Positions 1 through 8,935 of a stretch of 64,000 bases of DNA are shown here, one piece after another. A model generated the notes under the pieces. That model was not told the DNA's origin, searched no databases, and saw only the letters and a program-made list of their open reading frames with translations. Numbering within the stretch: position 1 is the first letter of the stretch; the number at the start of each line of letters is the position of its first letter. Made by a program: the position numbers and the translations under genes. This DNA comes from Pseudomonas viciae (GTDB lineage Bacteria > Pseudomonadota > Gammaproteobacteria > Pseudomonadales > Pseudomonadaceae): contig NZ_CP035088.1 of the NCBI RefSeq assembly GCF_004786035.1, positions 1,214,001 to 1,278,000 on the forward strand, read 5' to 3'.

Positions 1-1
1 G

Positions 2-406
2 GCCGAGGCGGTCCTCAAAGACCAGTTGATGCTCCAGAGAGCCTTGATGGATGCCATTCCCGATCCGATTTTCATCCGTGATCTCGAAGGACGCCTGGTC
101 ATGTGCAACAAAAGCTACGAAGAGCAGCTAGCGACCCGCTTCGAAAAGCTGCGGGGGACGCGGTTGACTGACTCTGCACCGTTTCCTGCGGACACTGCTG
201 AGCTGCTACATGGGGAGGTGATGGAGCAACTGCGTACCGGGCAGCCTCGATTCGTCGACCGTCAGTTGATGTTCAGCAACGGATTGCGGGAAATCTATCA
301 TTGGTCGGTGCCCTTCTACGGGGCCGATGGGCAGTTGCGCGGAATTTTAGGCGGGTGGATCGATGTCGGCCGCCGCTGGAGCCGCTCCGAGAAACTCCTG
401 GCGTGA
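2..406 (+). CDS. PAS-domain end of a sensor protein, probably truncated (5' end outside window)
   Basis: The reading frame is open to the window edge, so the true start lies to the left. The visible part has a short linker followed by one PAS domain (IPDPIFIRDLEGRLVMCNKS ... YHWSVPFYGADGQLRGILGG). This type of PAS usually sits between the transmembrane helix and the HisKA domain of BvgS/EvgS-like hybrid kinases. Here the frame ends about 15 residues after the PAS signature (GGWIDVGRR...), where a kinase would normally follow. No HisKA, HATPase or receiver motif is found in any frame downstream. It is therefore probably a kinase remnant, or less likely a sensor ending in PAS. I cannot see its N-terminal half. 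Confidence 0.6.
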   Translation, partial: AEAVLKDQLMLQRALMDAIPDPIFIRDLEGRLVMCNKSYEEQLATRFEKLRGTRLTDSAPFPADTAELLHGEVMEQLRTGQPRFVDRQLMFSNGLREIYHWSVPFYGADGQLRGILGGWIDVGRRWSRSEKLLA

Positions 407-592
407 CCGAGGCCGCTCGCCACGCAAATGGCTTGCAGCGACGGTTGTTGTTTCCCTGTCATATTGGACGCGCATGCTCGGTTGAACAGGTTTGAGGTAC
501 GCCGGTTCGGTGCGCTGACGAACTTTCTGCTGTGGCCCACGGTCACTTACTGTGTACATGCAGCTGTTTTCGGACTATTGAAGGGTGAGCGA

Positions 593-880
593 ATGGAAAG
601 TATCAGCCTATTGCTAGGTGAGGCTTTAAGCCCGTATCAGGTTACGCTGACTCCCTCCGGCGCCAAGGGCGAATGCTTGATAACGCTGAAAAATGCCGTC
701 GGAAGCATCATCGTCGAACGGGTGTTCAACCGGGCCCAATTGACCGACAAGCGCCAACTGACGGATGTGGTCGATGGCTTGCATCGCGATGTGCTGATTG
801 CCGAGGGACGCCTGGAGCCCTGTGTGATCGCGGCGCTGCGTAATCTGGCGCGCGACAAGGTGATGGCTGTCCCGAATTGA
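593..880 (+). CDS. DUF3509 domain-containing protein
   Basis: Small 95-residue cytoplasmic protein, starting MESISLLLGEALSPYQ. It resembles the DUF3509 family, which is nearly confined to Pseudomonas and has no established function. Features are an N-terminal helix, a beta-rich middle (VTLTPSGAKGECLITL) and a C-terminal helix with the recurring pattern RQLTDVVDGLHRD. I chose the ATG at 593 because AAGGG lies at 581-585; the frame is open further upstream but without a convincing ribosome site. The gene stands alone, and a candidate structured RNA and a terminator follow about 25 nt after the stop. Identification is by pattern recall only. Confidence 0.75.
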   Translation: MESISLLLGEALSPYQVTLTPSGAKGECLITLKNAVGSIIVERVFNRAQLTDKRQLTDVVDGLHRDVLIAEGRLEPCVIAALRNLARDKVMAVPN

Positions 881-904
881 ACGAAGTTTGTGGGAACCTT
901 CTTA

Positions 905-1035
905 CGTCTTGGTGAGTCAGACCTTTTACCAACAAGAGCGAGCATTGTGCTCCGGTGCTTGTCGCTTGTTGTACTGACCTCGAATGGTCACGTTTAACCC
1001 CGAGTCGTCTCCCCACTTCTCGGGGTTTCTTTTTG
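905..1035 (+). ncRNA. Candidate structured small RNA
   Basis: Three stem-loops follow one another with no open frame. The first pairs AACAAG (about 932) with CTTGTT (about 966) and holds an inner GAGCA/TGCTT-type stem. The second is TGACC-TCGAA-TGGTCA. The third is a strong intrinsic terminator (ACCCCGAG ... CTCGGGGT then TTTCTTTTT). The size of about 130 nt, the hairpin density and the terminator fit an independent sRNA. I considered the Pseudomonas P16/RgsA family but cannot confirm it. It may instead be the 3' UTR of the DUF3509 gene. Confidence 0.45.
996..1035 (+). terminator. Rho-independent terminator
   Basis: The stem AACCCCGAG / CTCGGGGTT is followed by a T-rich run (TTTCTTTTT). It ends the DUF3509 transcript or the candidate small RNA. 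Confidence 0.8.
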
Positions 1036-1086
1036 CCTGGGATTTAAGGTTTTAGTGCGCTCGGCCACGGAGCAACGCCGAATCTT

Positions 1087-1170
1087 TGTGGGAACGGGCT
1101 CGCGAAAGGGGCCGATATTCAACATTGATATCGACTGATGCGCCGCCTTCGCGAGCAAGCCCGCTCCCAC
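1087..1170. repeat. REP doublet, family A
   Basis: Two REP cores in inverted orientation: TGTGGGAACGGGCTCGCGAA on the left (with a small internal deletion) and TTCGCGAGCAAGCCCGCTCCCAC on the right, about 35 nt apart. It lies between convergent genes. Confidence 0.85.
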
Positions 1171-1224
1171 CGTTGATCTTCAGTGAACACAGGTTTTCGT
1201 TCACCGCCGAACCCCGGTGGCGCG

Positions 1225-2424
1225 TCAAATGGCTCCGTCGGTGCGCAGTTTGGCGATCTGCTGGGCATCGTAGCCAAGCTCACCGAGCACTTGGGCGTTG
1301 TGCTCTCCCAGCGCCGGCCCGACCCATTCGGAGGTACCCGGGGTGTCGGAGAGTTTCGGTACGATGCCCGGCATCTTGAACGCCTTGCCGTCCGGCAGCT
1401 TGGCCTGCAGAAACATTTCCCGGGCGAGGAACTGCGGGTCGCTGAACATATCCTCGGCACTGAAAATCCGGCTGGCTGGCACCCCGGCCTGGTTCAACTG
1501 CTCGATGACCGTATCGAGCGGTAGCGAGTTGACCCAACGATCGATCACGCCATACAGCTCGTCGCGGCGGCTGTCACGGCCGTCGTTGCTGGCCAGTTGC
1601 GGGTCATTGGCCAGGTCGTCACGGCCGATGATCTGCATGAAACGCTTGAAGATCGCATCGCCGTTGGCGCCAATCTGCACGTGCTTGCCGTCGGCACTGG
1701 TGTGGATCGACGAGGGGGTGATGCCGGGCATGATATTGCCGGTGCGCTCGCGGATGAAACCGAACACGTCGAACTCCGGCACCATGCTTTCCATCATGGC
1801 GAAGATCGCCTCGTACAACGCCACATCGACCACTTGTCCGGTACCGCCGTTGATTTCGCGGTGACGCAGGGCCATCAGTGCGCCGATCACGCCCCAGAGC
1901 GCCGCGATCGAGTCGCCGATGGAGATCCCGGTGCGCACCGGCGGGCGGTCCTCGAACCCGGTGATGTAGCGCAGGCCGCCCATGGATTCACCCACCGCGC
2001 CGAACCCGGGCTGATCTTTCATGGGGCCGGTCTGGCCAAAGCCTGAAAGCCGCACCATCACCAGTTTCGGGTTCAGCGCGTGCAGTACATCCCAGCCCAG
2101 GCCGAGCTTTTCCAGCACGCCGGGGCGAAAATTCTCGATCAGGATGTCGGCTTCGCCGATCAGCTTCTTCAGGATCGCCAGGCCTTCGGGGTGCTTGAGG
2201 TTCAGGGTCAGGGATTTTTTGTTGCGGGCCTGGACGAACCACCATAACGATGTCCCTTCATACAGCTTGCGCCACTTGCGTAAGGGGTCGCCGCCGTCAG
2301 GCGATTCGACCTTGATGACCTCGGCCCCGAATTCACCGCAGATGCGCGAGGCAAAAGGCCCCGCGATCAAGGTACCGAGTTCGATGACTTTGACGCCGGC
2401 AAGGGGTTTGGCAGTAAGCGACAT
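1225..2424 (-). CDS. CaiB/BaiF (class III) CoA-transferase
   Basis: 399-residue cytoplasmic enzyme of the formyl-CoA transferase/carnitine-CoA transferase family, which moves CoA between carboxylic acids through an aspartyl-CoA thioester. Family signatures are LAGVKVIELGTLIAGPFASR near the N-terminus, GAEVIKVESPDGGDPLR, IENFRPGVLEKLGL, and MKDQPGFGAVGESMGG, where D137 is the probable catalytic aspartate. The frame is open 35 codons further upstream, but the ATG at 2424 has AGGA nine bases before it and gives the normal family start (MSLTAKPLAG). The substrate cannot be told from sequence. It is a single gene, divergent from yaeQ. Confidence 0.9.
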   Translation of the reverse strand: MSLTAKPLAGVKVIELGTLIAGPFASRICGEFGAEVIKVESPDGGDPLRKWRKLYEGTSLWWFVQARNKKSLTLNLKHPEGLAILKKLIGEADILIENFRPGVLEKLGLGWDVLHALNPKLVMVRLSGFGQTGPMKDQPGFGAVGESMGGLRYITGFEDRPPVRTGISIGDSIAALWGVIGALMALRHREINGGTGQVVDVALYEAIFAMMESMVPEFDVFGFIRERTGNIMPGITPSSIHTSADGKHVQIGANGDAIFKRFMQIIGRDDLANDPQLASNDGRDSRRDELYGVIDRWVNSLPLDTVIEQLNQAGVPASRIFSAEDMFSDPQFLAREMFLQAKLPDGKAFKMPGIVPKLSDTPGTSEWVGPALGEHNAQVLGELGYDAQQIAKLRTDGAI

Positions 2425-2571
2425 AAGAAATCCTGTAGGACAAAAGCAGAACGAATAGAGCGTTTTATCATAGGCCAGTGTCAGTCGCCGCAGGTTGATG
2501 GTCGGCAATTCGTGGATTGCCCGTGTCATCGGTTAGACTTGCCGCCTTTCCTCGTATCAAGAAGCCCGTTC

Positions 2572-3114
2572 ATGGCCCAGCCGTCCACGACTTATAAGTT
2601 TGAACTGAACCTCACCGACCTCGACCGCAATGTGTACGAGAACGTGAAGCAGACCATTGCCCGCCATCCTTCGGAAACCGAGGAGCGCATGACCGTACGT
2701 CTGTTGGCCTACGCATTCTGGTACAACGAGCTGCTGGCATTCGGTCGTGGTCTGTCAGACGTCGATGAACCTGCGCTGTGGGAAAAAAGCCTGGATGACC
2801 GTGTGCTGCATTGGATCGAAGTCGGCCAGCCCGACGCCGACCGCCTGACCTGGTGCTCGCGTCGCACCGAGCGCACCAGCCTGCTGGCCTACGGCAGCCT
2901 GCGGGTGTGGGAAGGCAAGGTGATTCCGGCCGTCAAGAACCTGAAAAACGTCAACATCGCCGCCGTGCCCCAGGAAGTGCTGGAAACCCTGGCCCAAGAC
3001 ATGCCCCGGGTCATCAAGTGGGATGTGATGATCAGCGAAGGGACGATTTTCGTGACCGACGACCGTGGCCAGCATGAAGTGCAGTTGCAATGGTTGACGG
3101 GCGAGCGCGGCTGA
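2572..3114 (+). CDS. yaeQ: YaeQ family protein
   Basis: 180-residue protein matching the YaeQ family over its full length, starting MAQPSTTYKFELNLTDLDRN. YaeQ has a PD-(D/E)XK nuclease-like fold; its biological role is unsettled, although it was first noticed as a suppressor of loss of RfaH. Visible family blocks are TVRLLAYAFWYNELLAFGRG, DEPALWEKSLDDRVLHWIEV and WCSRRTERTSLLAYG. The frame is open to 2512, but the family start is the ATG at 2572. It lies directly before recJ, an arrangement also found in P. aeruginosa. Confidence 0.92.
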   Translation: MAQPSTTYKFELNLTDLDRNVYENVKQTIARHPSETEERMTVRLLAYAFWYNELLAFGRGLSDVDEPALWEKSLDDRVLHWIEVGQPDADRLTWCSRRTERTSLLAYGSLRVWEGKVIPAVKNLKNVNIAAVPQEVLETLAQDMPRVIKWDVMISEGTIFVTDDRGQHEVQLQWLTGERG

Positions 3115-3142
3115 TCCATTGACGCGGTATTGAGCGGACCAT

Positions 3143-3232
3143 TGTGGGAGCGGGCTTGCTCGCGAAGACGGTAGATCAGCTTGCATCTATGTTGATATGC
3201 CGCCGCCTTCGCGAGCAAGCCCGCTCCTACAC
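3143..3232. repeat. REP doublet, family A
   Basis: Inverted pair TGTGGGAGCGGGCTTGCTCG ... CGAGCAAGCCCGCTCCTACA, about 90 bp in all, between yaeQ and recJ. Confidence 0.9.
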
Positions 3233-3283
3233 AAGCTCCCTCATAACAATTCCCATGATCTATAGAGAAATATCCGTCACCCC

Positions 3284-4993
3284 ATGCGCATAGAACCCCG
3301 CCAGCTACCCGACACCCTGCCATTCCTCGGTGACCTGCCGCCGCTGTTGACCCGCCTGTACGCGGCTCGTGGCGTGCAGTCCGAGGCTGAACTGGACAAG
3401 AGCCTGGCGCGCTTGATTCCTTATCAGCAACTCAAGGGCATCGACGCGGCGGTGGACCTGCTGGTGGTGGCGCTGGAGCAACGCCAGCGGATCCTGATCG
3501 TCGGTGATTTTGATGCCGACGGTGCGACCGCCAGTACCGTGGGCATGCTCGGGCTGCGCTTGCTCGGCGCGGCCCATGTCGACTATCTGGTGCCCAATCG
3601 CTTCGAATACGGCTACGGGCTGACCCCGGAAATCGTCGAAGTCGCCTTGAGCCGCGAGCCGCAGTTGCTGATCACCGTGGACAACGGTATTTCCAGCGTG
3701 GAAGGCGTGGCGGCGGCAAAAGCGGCGGGGCTCAAGGTGCTGGTCACCGACCACCACTTGCCGGGCCTCGAACTGCCGGCGGCCGATGCCATCGTCAATC
3801 CGAACCAGCCGGGCTGTGAGTTTCCGAGCAAGGCGCTGGCGGGTGTCGGCGTGATCTTCTATGTGCTGATGGCGCTGCGGGCACGTTTGCGTAGCCTGGG
3901 CTGGTACGCCAGTAAACCCCAACCGAACATCGGTGAATTGTTGGACCTGGTGGCTCTGGGCAGTGTGGCCGACGTAGTGCCCCTGGACGCCAATAACCGG
4001 ATCCTGGTGCATCAGGGCCTAGAACGGATTCGCGCCGGGCGTGCCCGTCCGGGTATCAAGGCGATCCTCGAAGTTGCCAAGCGCGACCATTCGCGCATTA
4101 CCTCGACGGACCTCGGATTTATCCTCGGCCCGCGCCTGAATGCGGCCGGACGCCTGGACGACATGAGCCTGGGCATCGAGTGCCTGCTCACTGACGACGC
4201 GGCCCTGGCGCGGGAGATGGCGGCGCAGTTGGACGGCATGAACCAGGATCGCAAATCCATCGAGCAGGGTATGCAGCGCGAAGCCCTGGCCCAGCTCAAG
4301 GACCTGCCGGTGGAGTCGATGCCGTTCGGTTTGTGCCTGTTCGATCCGCAGTGGCACCAAGGCGTCATCGGTATCCTCGCCTCGCGTATGAAAGAGCGCT
4401 ATTTCCGTCCAACCATTGCCTTTGCCGATGCCGGCGACGGCCTACTCAAGGGCTCGGGCCGCTCGGTGCCGGGGTTTCATATTCGCGATGCGCTGAGCGT
4501 CGTGGCGGCGCAGCATCCGACCCTGATCAGCAAGTACGGCGGTCACGCCATGGCGGCGGGGCTGACGTTGCCGGAAGCGAATTTCCCGTTGTTCGCCGAG
4601 GCGTTCGACGCCGAAGTGCGTAGGCAATTGCGCGAAGAAGACCTGACCGGGCGCCTGTTGTCGGACGGCACCCTGGCGGTGGAGGAATTTCACTTGGAAC
4701 TGGCCCGGGCGCTGCGCCACGCTGGCCCCTGGGGCCAACACTTTCCGGAGCCGATGTTCCACGGCGTGTTCCAGTTGGTCGAACAGCGGGTGGTGGGCGA
4801 GCGGCACCTGAAGGTGGTGCTCAAGAGCGAATGCGGCTCGGTGAAGCTCGATGGCATCGCCTTCGGCATCGACCGCGAGATCTGGCCAAACCCCACCGTG
4901 CGCTGGGTCGAACTGGCCTACAAGCTCGACCTCAACGAATTCCGCGGCCAGGAAACGGTGCAGTTGATGATTGCTCATATCGAGCCGCGGTAG
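3284..4993 (+). CDS. recJ: Single-stranded-DNA-specific exonuclease RecJ
   Basis: 569-residue cytoplasmic 5'-3' single-strand exonuclease used in RecF-pathway recombination, mismatch repair and base excision repair. It carries the DHH phosphoesterase motifs: DFDADG at residues 75-80 (motif I), TVDNG at about 131-135 (motif II) and the namesake DHH at 156-158 (motif III). The DHHA1 part follows, with the glycine-rich GGHAMAAGL near residue 420. Length is normal for the family. The start is the ATG at 3284, although no strong ribosome site precedes it. In most Pseudomonas recJ is followed closely by prfB-lysS or by wsp; here 22 kb lie between. Confidence 0.97.
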   Translation: MRIEPRQLPDTLPFLGDLPPLLTRLYAARGVQSEAELDKSLARLIPYQQLKGIDAAVDLLVVALEQRQRILIVGDFDADGATASTVGMLGLRLLGAAHVDYLVPNRFEYGYGLTPEIVEVALSREPQLLITVDNGISSVEGVAAAKAAGLKVLVTDHHLPGLELPAADAIVNPNQPGCEFPSKALAGVGVIFYVLMALRARLRSLGWYASKPQPNIGELLDLVALGSVADVVPLDANNRILVHQGLERIRAGRARPGIKAILEVAKRDHSRITSTDLGFILGPRLNAAGRLDDMSLGIECLLTDDAALAREMAAQLDGMNQDRKSIEQGMQREALAQLKDLPVESMPFGLCLFDPQWHQGVIGILASRMKERYFRPTIAFADAGDGLLKGSGRSVPGFHIRDALSVVAAQHPTLISKYGGHAMAAGLTLPEANFPLFAEAFDAEVRRQLREEDLTGRLLSDGTLAVEEFHLELARALRHAGPWGQHFPEPMFHGVFQLVEQRVVGERHLKVVLKSECGSVKLDGIAFGIDREIWPNPTVRWVELAYKLDLNEFRGQETVQLMIAHIEPR

Positions 4994-5026
4994 GCTCGAA
5001 TACTCATCTGCCGGGTGGCGACTCCT

Positions 5027-5115
5027 TGTATGGGAGCAAGGCTTGCCCGCGATGAAGGCGATGCGGTTTTTCAAAGAACGAGGTGCCGGTCTCGCGAGCA
5101 GGCTTTGCTCCCACA
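5027..5115. repeat. REP doublet, family A variant
   Basis: Diverged inverted pair TGTATGGGAGCAAGGCTTGC ... GCGAGCAGGCTTTGCTCCCACA. The rest of the 318-base recJ-oxidoreductase gap (5116-5311) holds no gene that I can see. Confidence 0.8.
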
Positions 5116-5311
5116 CGAAAATCGGGGCCGGTTTTTAATTCTGAACCCACCCTGATCCCAGGTTGTCGACTAGGCTCTAAGCACTGCTTGATAGCCGTTG
5201 TGACGTCTTGTCGATTTTCGTTGCCCGCGGGGGCGGGTGTTGCATCTTTTGTCACTCGTCGACTTTTCAAACAGAACCCTGGAGCCTGCCCACTGATTCG
5301 AGAGGTGCCCC

Positions 5312-6418
5312 ATGAGTCTGCTGCTGGAACCCTATACCCTTCGCCAATTGACCCTACCCAATCGCATCGCGGTGTCGCCGATGTGCCAGTATTCGAGCGC
5401 CGATGGCCTGGCCAACGACTGGCACCTGGTGCATCTCGGAAGCCGTGCCGTGGGCGGCGCCGGCCTGGTGTTCACCGAAGCCACCGCCGTCACCGCGGAC
5501 GGCCGCATCACCGCCCAGGACCTGGGTTTGTGGAACGATGAACAGATCGAACCCCTGCAACGCATCACCCGCTTTATCACCGCCCAAGGGGCCGTGCCGG
5601 GCATACAATTGGCCCACGCCGGGCGCAAGGCCAGCACCTGGCGACCCTGGCTGGGCAAGCATGGCAGCGTAAAACCGGAGGATGGCGGCTGGGTGCCGGT
5701 CGGTCCGTCGCCGATAGCCTTCGACCCGCAGCACACCCAGCCCGTCCAACTGGATGAAGGACAGATCGCCGGTGTGGTCCAGGCGTTCGTGGACGCGGCA
5801 AAACGCAGCCTGACGGCCGGATTTAAAGTGGTCGAAGTCCACGCGGCCCATGGCTATCTGCTGCATCAATTCCTGTCACCCTTGAGCAATCAGCGGCGCG
5901 ATCAATACGGCGGCTCGTTCGATAATCGCATTCGCCTGGTGCTGCAAGTCACCGAGGCGGTGAGGGCTGTATGGCCTGAAGAGTTGCCCGTGTTCGTTCG
6001 CGTCTCCGCCACCGACTGGGTCGAGGACGGTTGGAACCCGGATGAAACCGTGGAGCTGGCGCGGCGATTCCGGGCACTGGGAGTGGACTTGATCGATGTG
6101 TCCTCGGGCGGCACGGCCGCGAACGCGGAAATCCCCACCGGCCCGGGCTATCAGACACGCTTCGCCGAACGGGTGCGCAAGGAGTCGGAAATCGCCACCG
6201 GCACCGTCGGCATGATTACCGAGCCGGCCCAGGCCGAGCACATCCTGCGCACTTGCCAGGCCGATATCATTTTCCTCGCCCGGGAATTGTTGCGTGATCC
6301 GTACTGGGCCCTGCATGCCGATGATGACCTGGGTGGACGCAAGGCCACGTGGCCGGCGCAGTACCAGCGGGCCACACATCGGGACCAGCCGATTCATGAG
6401 TCGGATTTGCGGGACTGA
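5312..6418 (+). CDS. NADH:flavin oxidoreductase, YqjM/XenA-type old yellow enzyme
   Basis: 368-residue FMN-dependent ene-reductase that reduces activated C=C bonds and, in related enzymes, nitro compounds. Class III (YqjM/XenA) features are visible: C25 and Y27 in PMCQYSS (redox-tuning cysteine and active-site tyrosine), HAGRK at 102-106, the substrate-binding pair H177/H180 in VHAAHGY, and the FMN-phosphate site near the C-terminus (IIFLARELLRDPYWAL). A good ribosome site (GAGAGGTG) precedes the ATG. In P. aeruginosa a homologue lies near recJ with lasB between them; there is no lasB here. The natural substrate is unknown. Confidence 0.92.
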   Translation: MSLLLEPYTLRQLTLPNRIAVSPMCQYSSADGLANDWHLVHLGSRAVGGAGLVFTEATAVTADGRITAQDLGLWNDEQIEPLQRITRFITAQGAVPGIQLAHAGRKASTWRPWLGKHGSVKPEDGGWVPVGPSPIAFDPQHTQPVQLDEGQIAGVVQAFVDAAKRSLTAGFKVVEVHAAHGYLLHQFLSPLSNQRRDQYGGSFDNRIRLVLQVTEAVRAVWPEELPVFVRVSATDWVEDGWNPDETVELARRFRALGVDLIDVSSGGTAANAEIPTGPGYQTRFAERVRKESEIATGTVGMITEPAQAEHILRTCQADIIFLARELLRDPYWALHADDDLGGRKATWPAQYQRATHRDQPIHESDLRD

Positions 6419-6420
6419 GA

Positions 6421-6475
6421 GCCCGATAAAACAAAAAGCCCCGGTCGAGTTGGCCGGGGCTTTTGTTTATCGGGC
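6421..6475. terminator. Long bidirectional terminator
   Basis: The inverted repeat has arms of about 22 bp with two single-A bulges. The inner stem GCCCCGG/CCGGGGC is flanked by A-run and T-run, and outer GCCCGATAAA/TTTATCGGGC arms extend it. It lies between the rightward oxidoreductase and the leftward opgD and could stop transcription from both sides. Confidence 0.85.
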
Positions 6476-6503
6476 TGGATTATTCGGTGGCTGTAGCGGC
6501 CTC

Positions 6504-6523
6504 ATCGCGAGCAAGCTCGCGAT
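6504..6523. repeat. Single REP core, perfect palindrome
   Basis: A 20-bp palindrome, ATCGCGAGC-AA-GCTCGCGAT: the inner core of a family A REP without the outer GGGAGC arms. Confidence 0.7.
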
Positions 6524-6550
6524 GGGGCCAGCCCAGGCGCCGAATCACTA

Positions 6551-8179
6551 TCAGGGATACTTACGCTTATCCGGCGCCGGCGGGAAGTACTGATACAACC
6601 AGGTCTCGCTCAAGGTCCGGTCCTTGCTGCGCAGGAACAGGCGCATTTCCACCGGGTCCACGCGGTCGTCGGTCGGGTACCAGTCGAAGGTGATGCGGTA
6701 GCCCTTGATTGCATCCAGCACCAGTACGTTGAAGTCCTTCACCTCGCCGTGGGAACAGGTGACCACCGGTTCGATGCCGGTGCCTGGCGGCAACTGGTCG
6801 AGGCCGCCGCCGCTGAAGTCCACGGCAAAGCGCCGCGCCCAGACGGTCGGGTAATGCTCGCCCGGTGCCCAACCTTCAATGAAGCCGCCCATGCCTGAAC
6901 GGGTCGCGTCGACGTGCGCCAGGTCGGTGCTCACCGGGGGCAGGGCGCTCCAGTAAAGCTTGTAGCCATAGTTCAGCGAGTCGCCGGCAGCCACCGGTTT
7001 TTTCGGTGTCCAGAACGCGACGATGTTATCCAGGGTTTCGCCGGTCGTAGGAATTTCCAGCAGATCGACAGAGCCTTCACCCCAGGCCGTTGTAGGCTCG
7101 ACCCACAGGCTTGGACGCTTGCTGTACCAGTCCACGGTGTCCTGGTAGCTGGCAAAGTCATGGTCGGTCTGCACCAGGCCGAAACCTTTCGGGTTCTTGT
7201 CGACGAAGGCATTGAATTGCAGGGTGGCGGGGTTGTTCAGTGGGCGGCAGACCCATTCGCCGTTGCCGCGCCACATGGCCAGGCGGTCGGAATCGTGGAT
7301 CTGCGGATGAATGGTGTCGCACATGCGCCGCTCGACAGTGCCGCAGCTGAACATACTGGTCATGGGGGCGATGCCCAGTTGTTCGATGGCGGTACGGGCA
7401 TTGATGTGTGCGTCGACCTCCATCACGACCCGGGTCGGCTGGCAATCGATGTCAAACCGATAGGCACCCGTGGCGCTGGGGGAGTCGAGCAGGGCGTAGA
7501 CCACGAAGCGGGTGCTGTTCTTTTCCGGGGTTTCGAACCAGAACTTGGTGAAGTCCGGGAATTCCTCACGCTTCTTGGCGTAGGTGTCGATGGCCAAGCC
7601 GCGGGCCGACAGCCCGTACTGGCCGCTGGCATCCACGGCGCGGAAATAGCTGGCCCCCAGAAACGAAAGGATGTCGTGACGGTCCAGCTCCGGCGCCTTG
7701 AAGACGCGAAAGCCGGCGAAGCCCAGGTCACCCTTCAGTTGTGAGGTGTTGACCGTGGTTTTCTCGTAGTTGAACAGTTCCGGACGGAAGTGCACTTCAC
7801 GGGCCATGCGCGTCTTCGGGTCGACGCTGTACATGCGCACCGGCTGCTTGAAGCCCATGCCGACATGGAAGAACTGTGCATCCAGTTGTCGCCCTTCCAG
7901 GTTATTCCACAGGGAGTGGTTGGCGTCGTACTGGATGGCATTGAACTGCAGCGGCGACATCAGGGCCAGGGTTTCTGGCAGGACTTGCTTGGTGTCGACG
8001 TAGCGGCTCTCGGCCAGCCGCTTGGCCTGATCCTTCAAACCGTTGAAATCGAAGGGACGGGCTTCGCCGTCGGCAGTCTGATCAGCAGCCCAGGCGCGTG
8101 CGGCCATGAGTCCGGAGGCCGATAGCCCGGTGTACGCGGCGAAGGCCATGGAAGCCTTGAGCAAATTCCTGCGGTGCAT
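6551..8179 (-). CDS. opgD: Periplasmic glucan biosynthesis protein OpgD (MdoD)
   Basis: 542-residue periplasmic protein of the OpgG/OpgD family, which shapes the beta-glucan backbone of osmoregulated periplasmic glucans. The N-terminus [16 protein letters not shown] is a twin-arginine signal (RRNLLK) followed by a hydrophobic stretch and AWA cleavage region near residue 31, as known for E. coli OpgD. The mature part begins [19 protein letters not shown], a family hallmark, and [10 protein letters not shown] lies near the end. The frame is open to 8323, but AAAGG sits eight bases before the ATG at 8179 and the Tat signal requires that start. It is a lone gene, away from opgGH. Confidence 0.95.
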   Translation of the reverse strand: MHRRNLLKASMAFAAYTGLSASGLMAARAWAADQTADGEARPFDFNGLKDQAKRLAESRYVDTKQVLPETLALMSPLQFNAIQYDANHSLWNNLEGRQLDAQFFHVGMGFKQPVRMYSVDPKTRMAREVHFRPELFNYEKTTVNTSQLKGDLGFAGFRVFKAPELDRHDILSFLGASYFRAVDASGQYGLSARGLAIDTYAKKREEFPDFTKFWFETPEKNSTRFVVYALLDSPSATGAYRFDIDCQPTRVVMEVDAHINARTAIEQLGIAPMTSMFSCGTVERRMCDTIHPQIHDSDRLAMWRGNGEWVCRPLNNPATLQFNAFVDKNPKGFGLVQTDHDFASYQDTVDWYSKRPSLWVEPTTAWGEGSVDLLEIPTTGETLDNIVAFWTPKKPVAAGDSLNYGYKLYWSALPPVSTDLAHVDATRSGMGGFIEGWAPGEHYPTVWARRFAVDFSGGGLDQLPPGTGIEPVVTCSHGEVKDFNVLVLDAIKGYRITFDWYPTDDRVDPVEMRLFLRSKDRTLSETWLYQYFPPAPDKRKYP

Positions 8180-8541
8180 AAATACAACCTTTCTCGAAAA
8201 AATCCCGAGCCGTTCCTGGCCGCAAGGATTGATGAAGGAGTTCGGACATGCCTTTGGCCAAACGCAACAGACGTTAGAACAGATGCCTGAGAGCTGGATC
8301 GGTTCACCAAGGGGCAAAATCATAGGGGATATGCGGGCATATAGAGAAAGGAAAGCGCGGCTTAGTTAAATTTTCTTACAGATATTTCTTTTTTTATCAG
8401 GATTTCGGCTTTTTTTGACTAATTACTCTAAAACTCCCTTTTCACGCTATGAATCCTCCCTATTCTTTAGCTGGATAGACGGTTCGATCCGCGATGCAGA
8501 CGGCGCTATCAGGCCATTCGACGTACAGAAGGACAACGTTC
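8180..8541. other. Intergenic region between opgD and a small gene
   Basis: This AT-richer 362-base stretch separates the divergent opgD and the small gene at 8542. It should contain both promoters. TTGACT at 8415-8420 could be a -35 box, but I see no well-spaced -10 and assign none. No RNA gene or repeat is evident. Confidence 0.4.
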
Positions 8542-8727
8542 ATGACAAAAATACAGGGCATTACCGAAATGCTGGGGATCTTTCCAGGCCTGATCAACCC
8601 GCGCAGGACGCGCCGGCTCAGCCTGGAAGAGTTAAGGCTGGTGGAGCGCTATCGGGAACTGTCGGAAAACGACCGGATCGCTATGCGCTACCTGGTGGAT
8701 GCGATGCGCAGTGTTTCCAGATTCTGA
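8542..8727 (+). CDS. Small conserved hypothetical protein
   Basis: 61-residue protein, starting MTKIQGITEMLGIFPGL, with AAGGAC at 8528-8533 as ribosome site. It is mostly helical and rich in Arg and Glu. The second half (SLEELRLVERYRELSENDRI ... RYLVDAM) resembles the helical tail seen in several small Pseudomonas proteins and at the ends of some XRE-type regulators, but there is no DNA-binding domain here. No function can be assigned. Coding use and ribosome site look real. The next 208 bases to patD hold no gene that I can see. Confidence 0.65.
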   Translation: MTKIQGITEMLGIFPGLINPRRTRRLSLEELRLVERYRELSENDRIAMRYLVDAMRSVSRF

Positions 8728-8935
8728 TCAAGCACGGTGATGATGGCCAGGCCTTCTTCCACACGAAAGGACAAAACGGGCGAGGCCATGGCTAATCTCC
8801 AAGGTGTATACGTTGTAGGCGCGTTAGGTCCTGCCAGGATTTCCGTCAACCGGCGAGCGTGCACCCGTCGACGAAAACCTTGGCAGCGCGCAGGCAGGGC
8901 GAGCGCGAGCGTGTGTTGCTAACGTTGTCTTGGCT

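Noticed and set aside
2425..2529. 35-residue N-terminal extension of the CoA-transferase
   Set aside because: The extension is not family-like and the ATG at 2424 has a proper ribosome site and normal family start.
8728..8935. Possible small gene between the 61-residue protein and patD
   Set aside because: Short frames here are rich in Arg/Cys and lack ribosome sites; nothing convincing.
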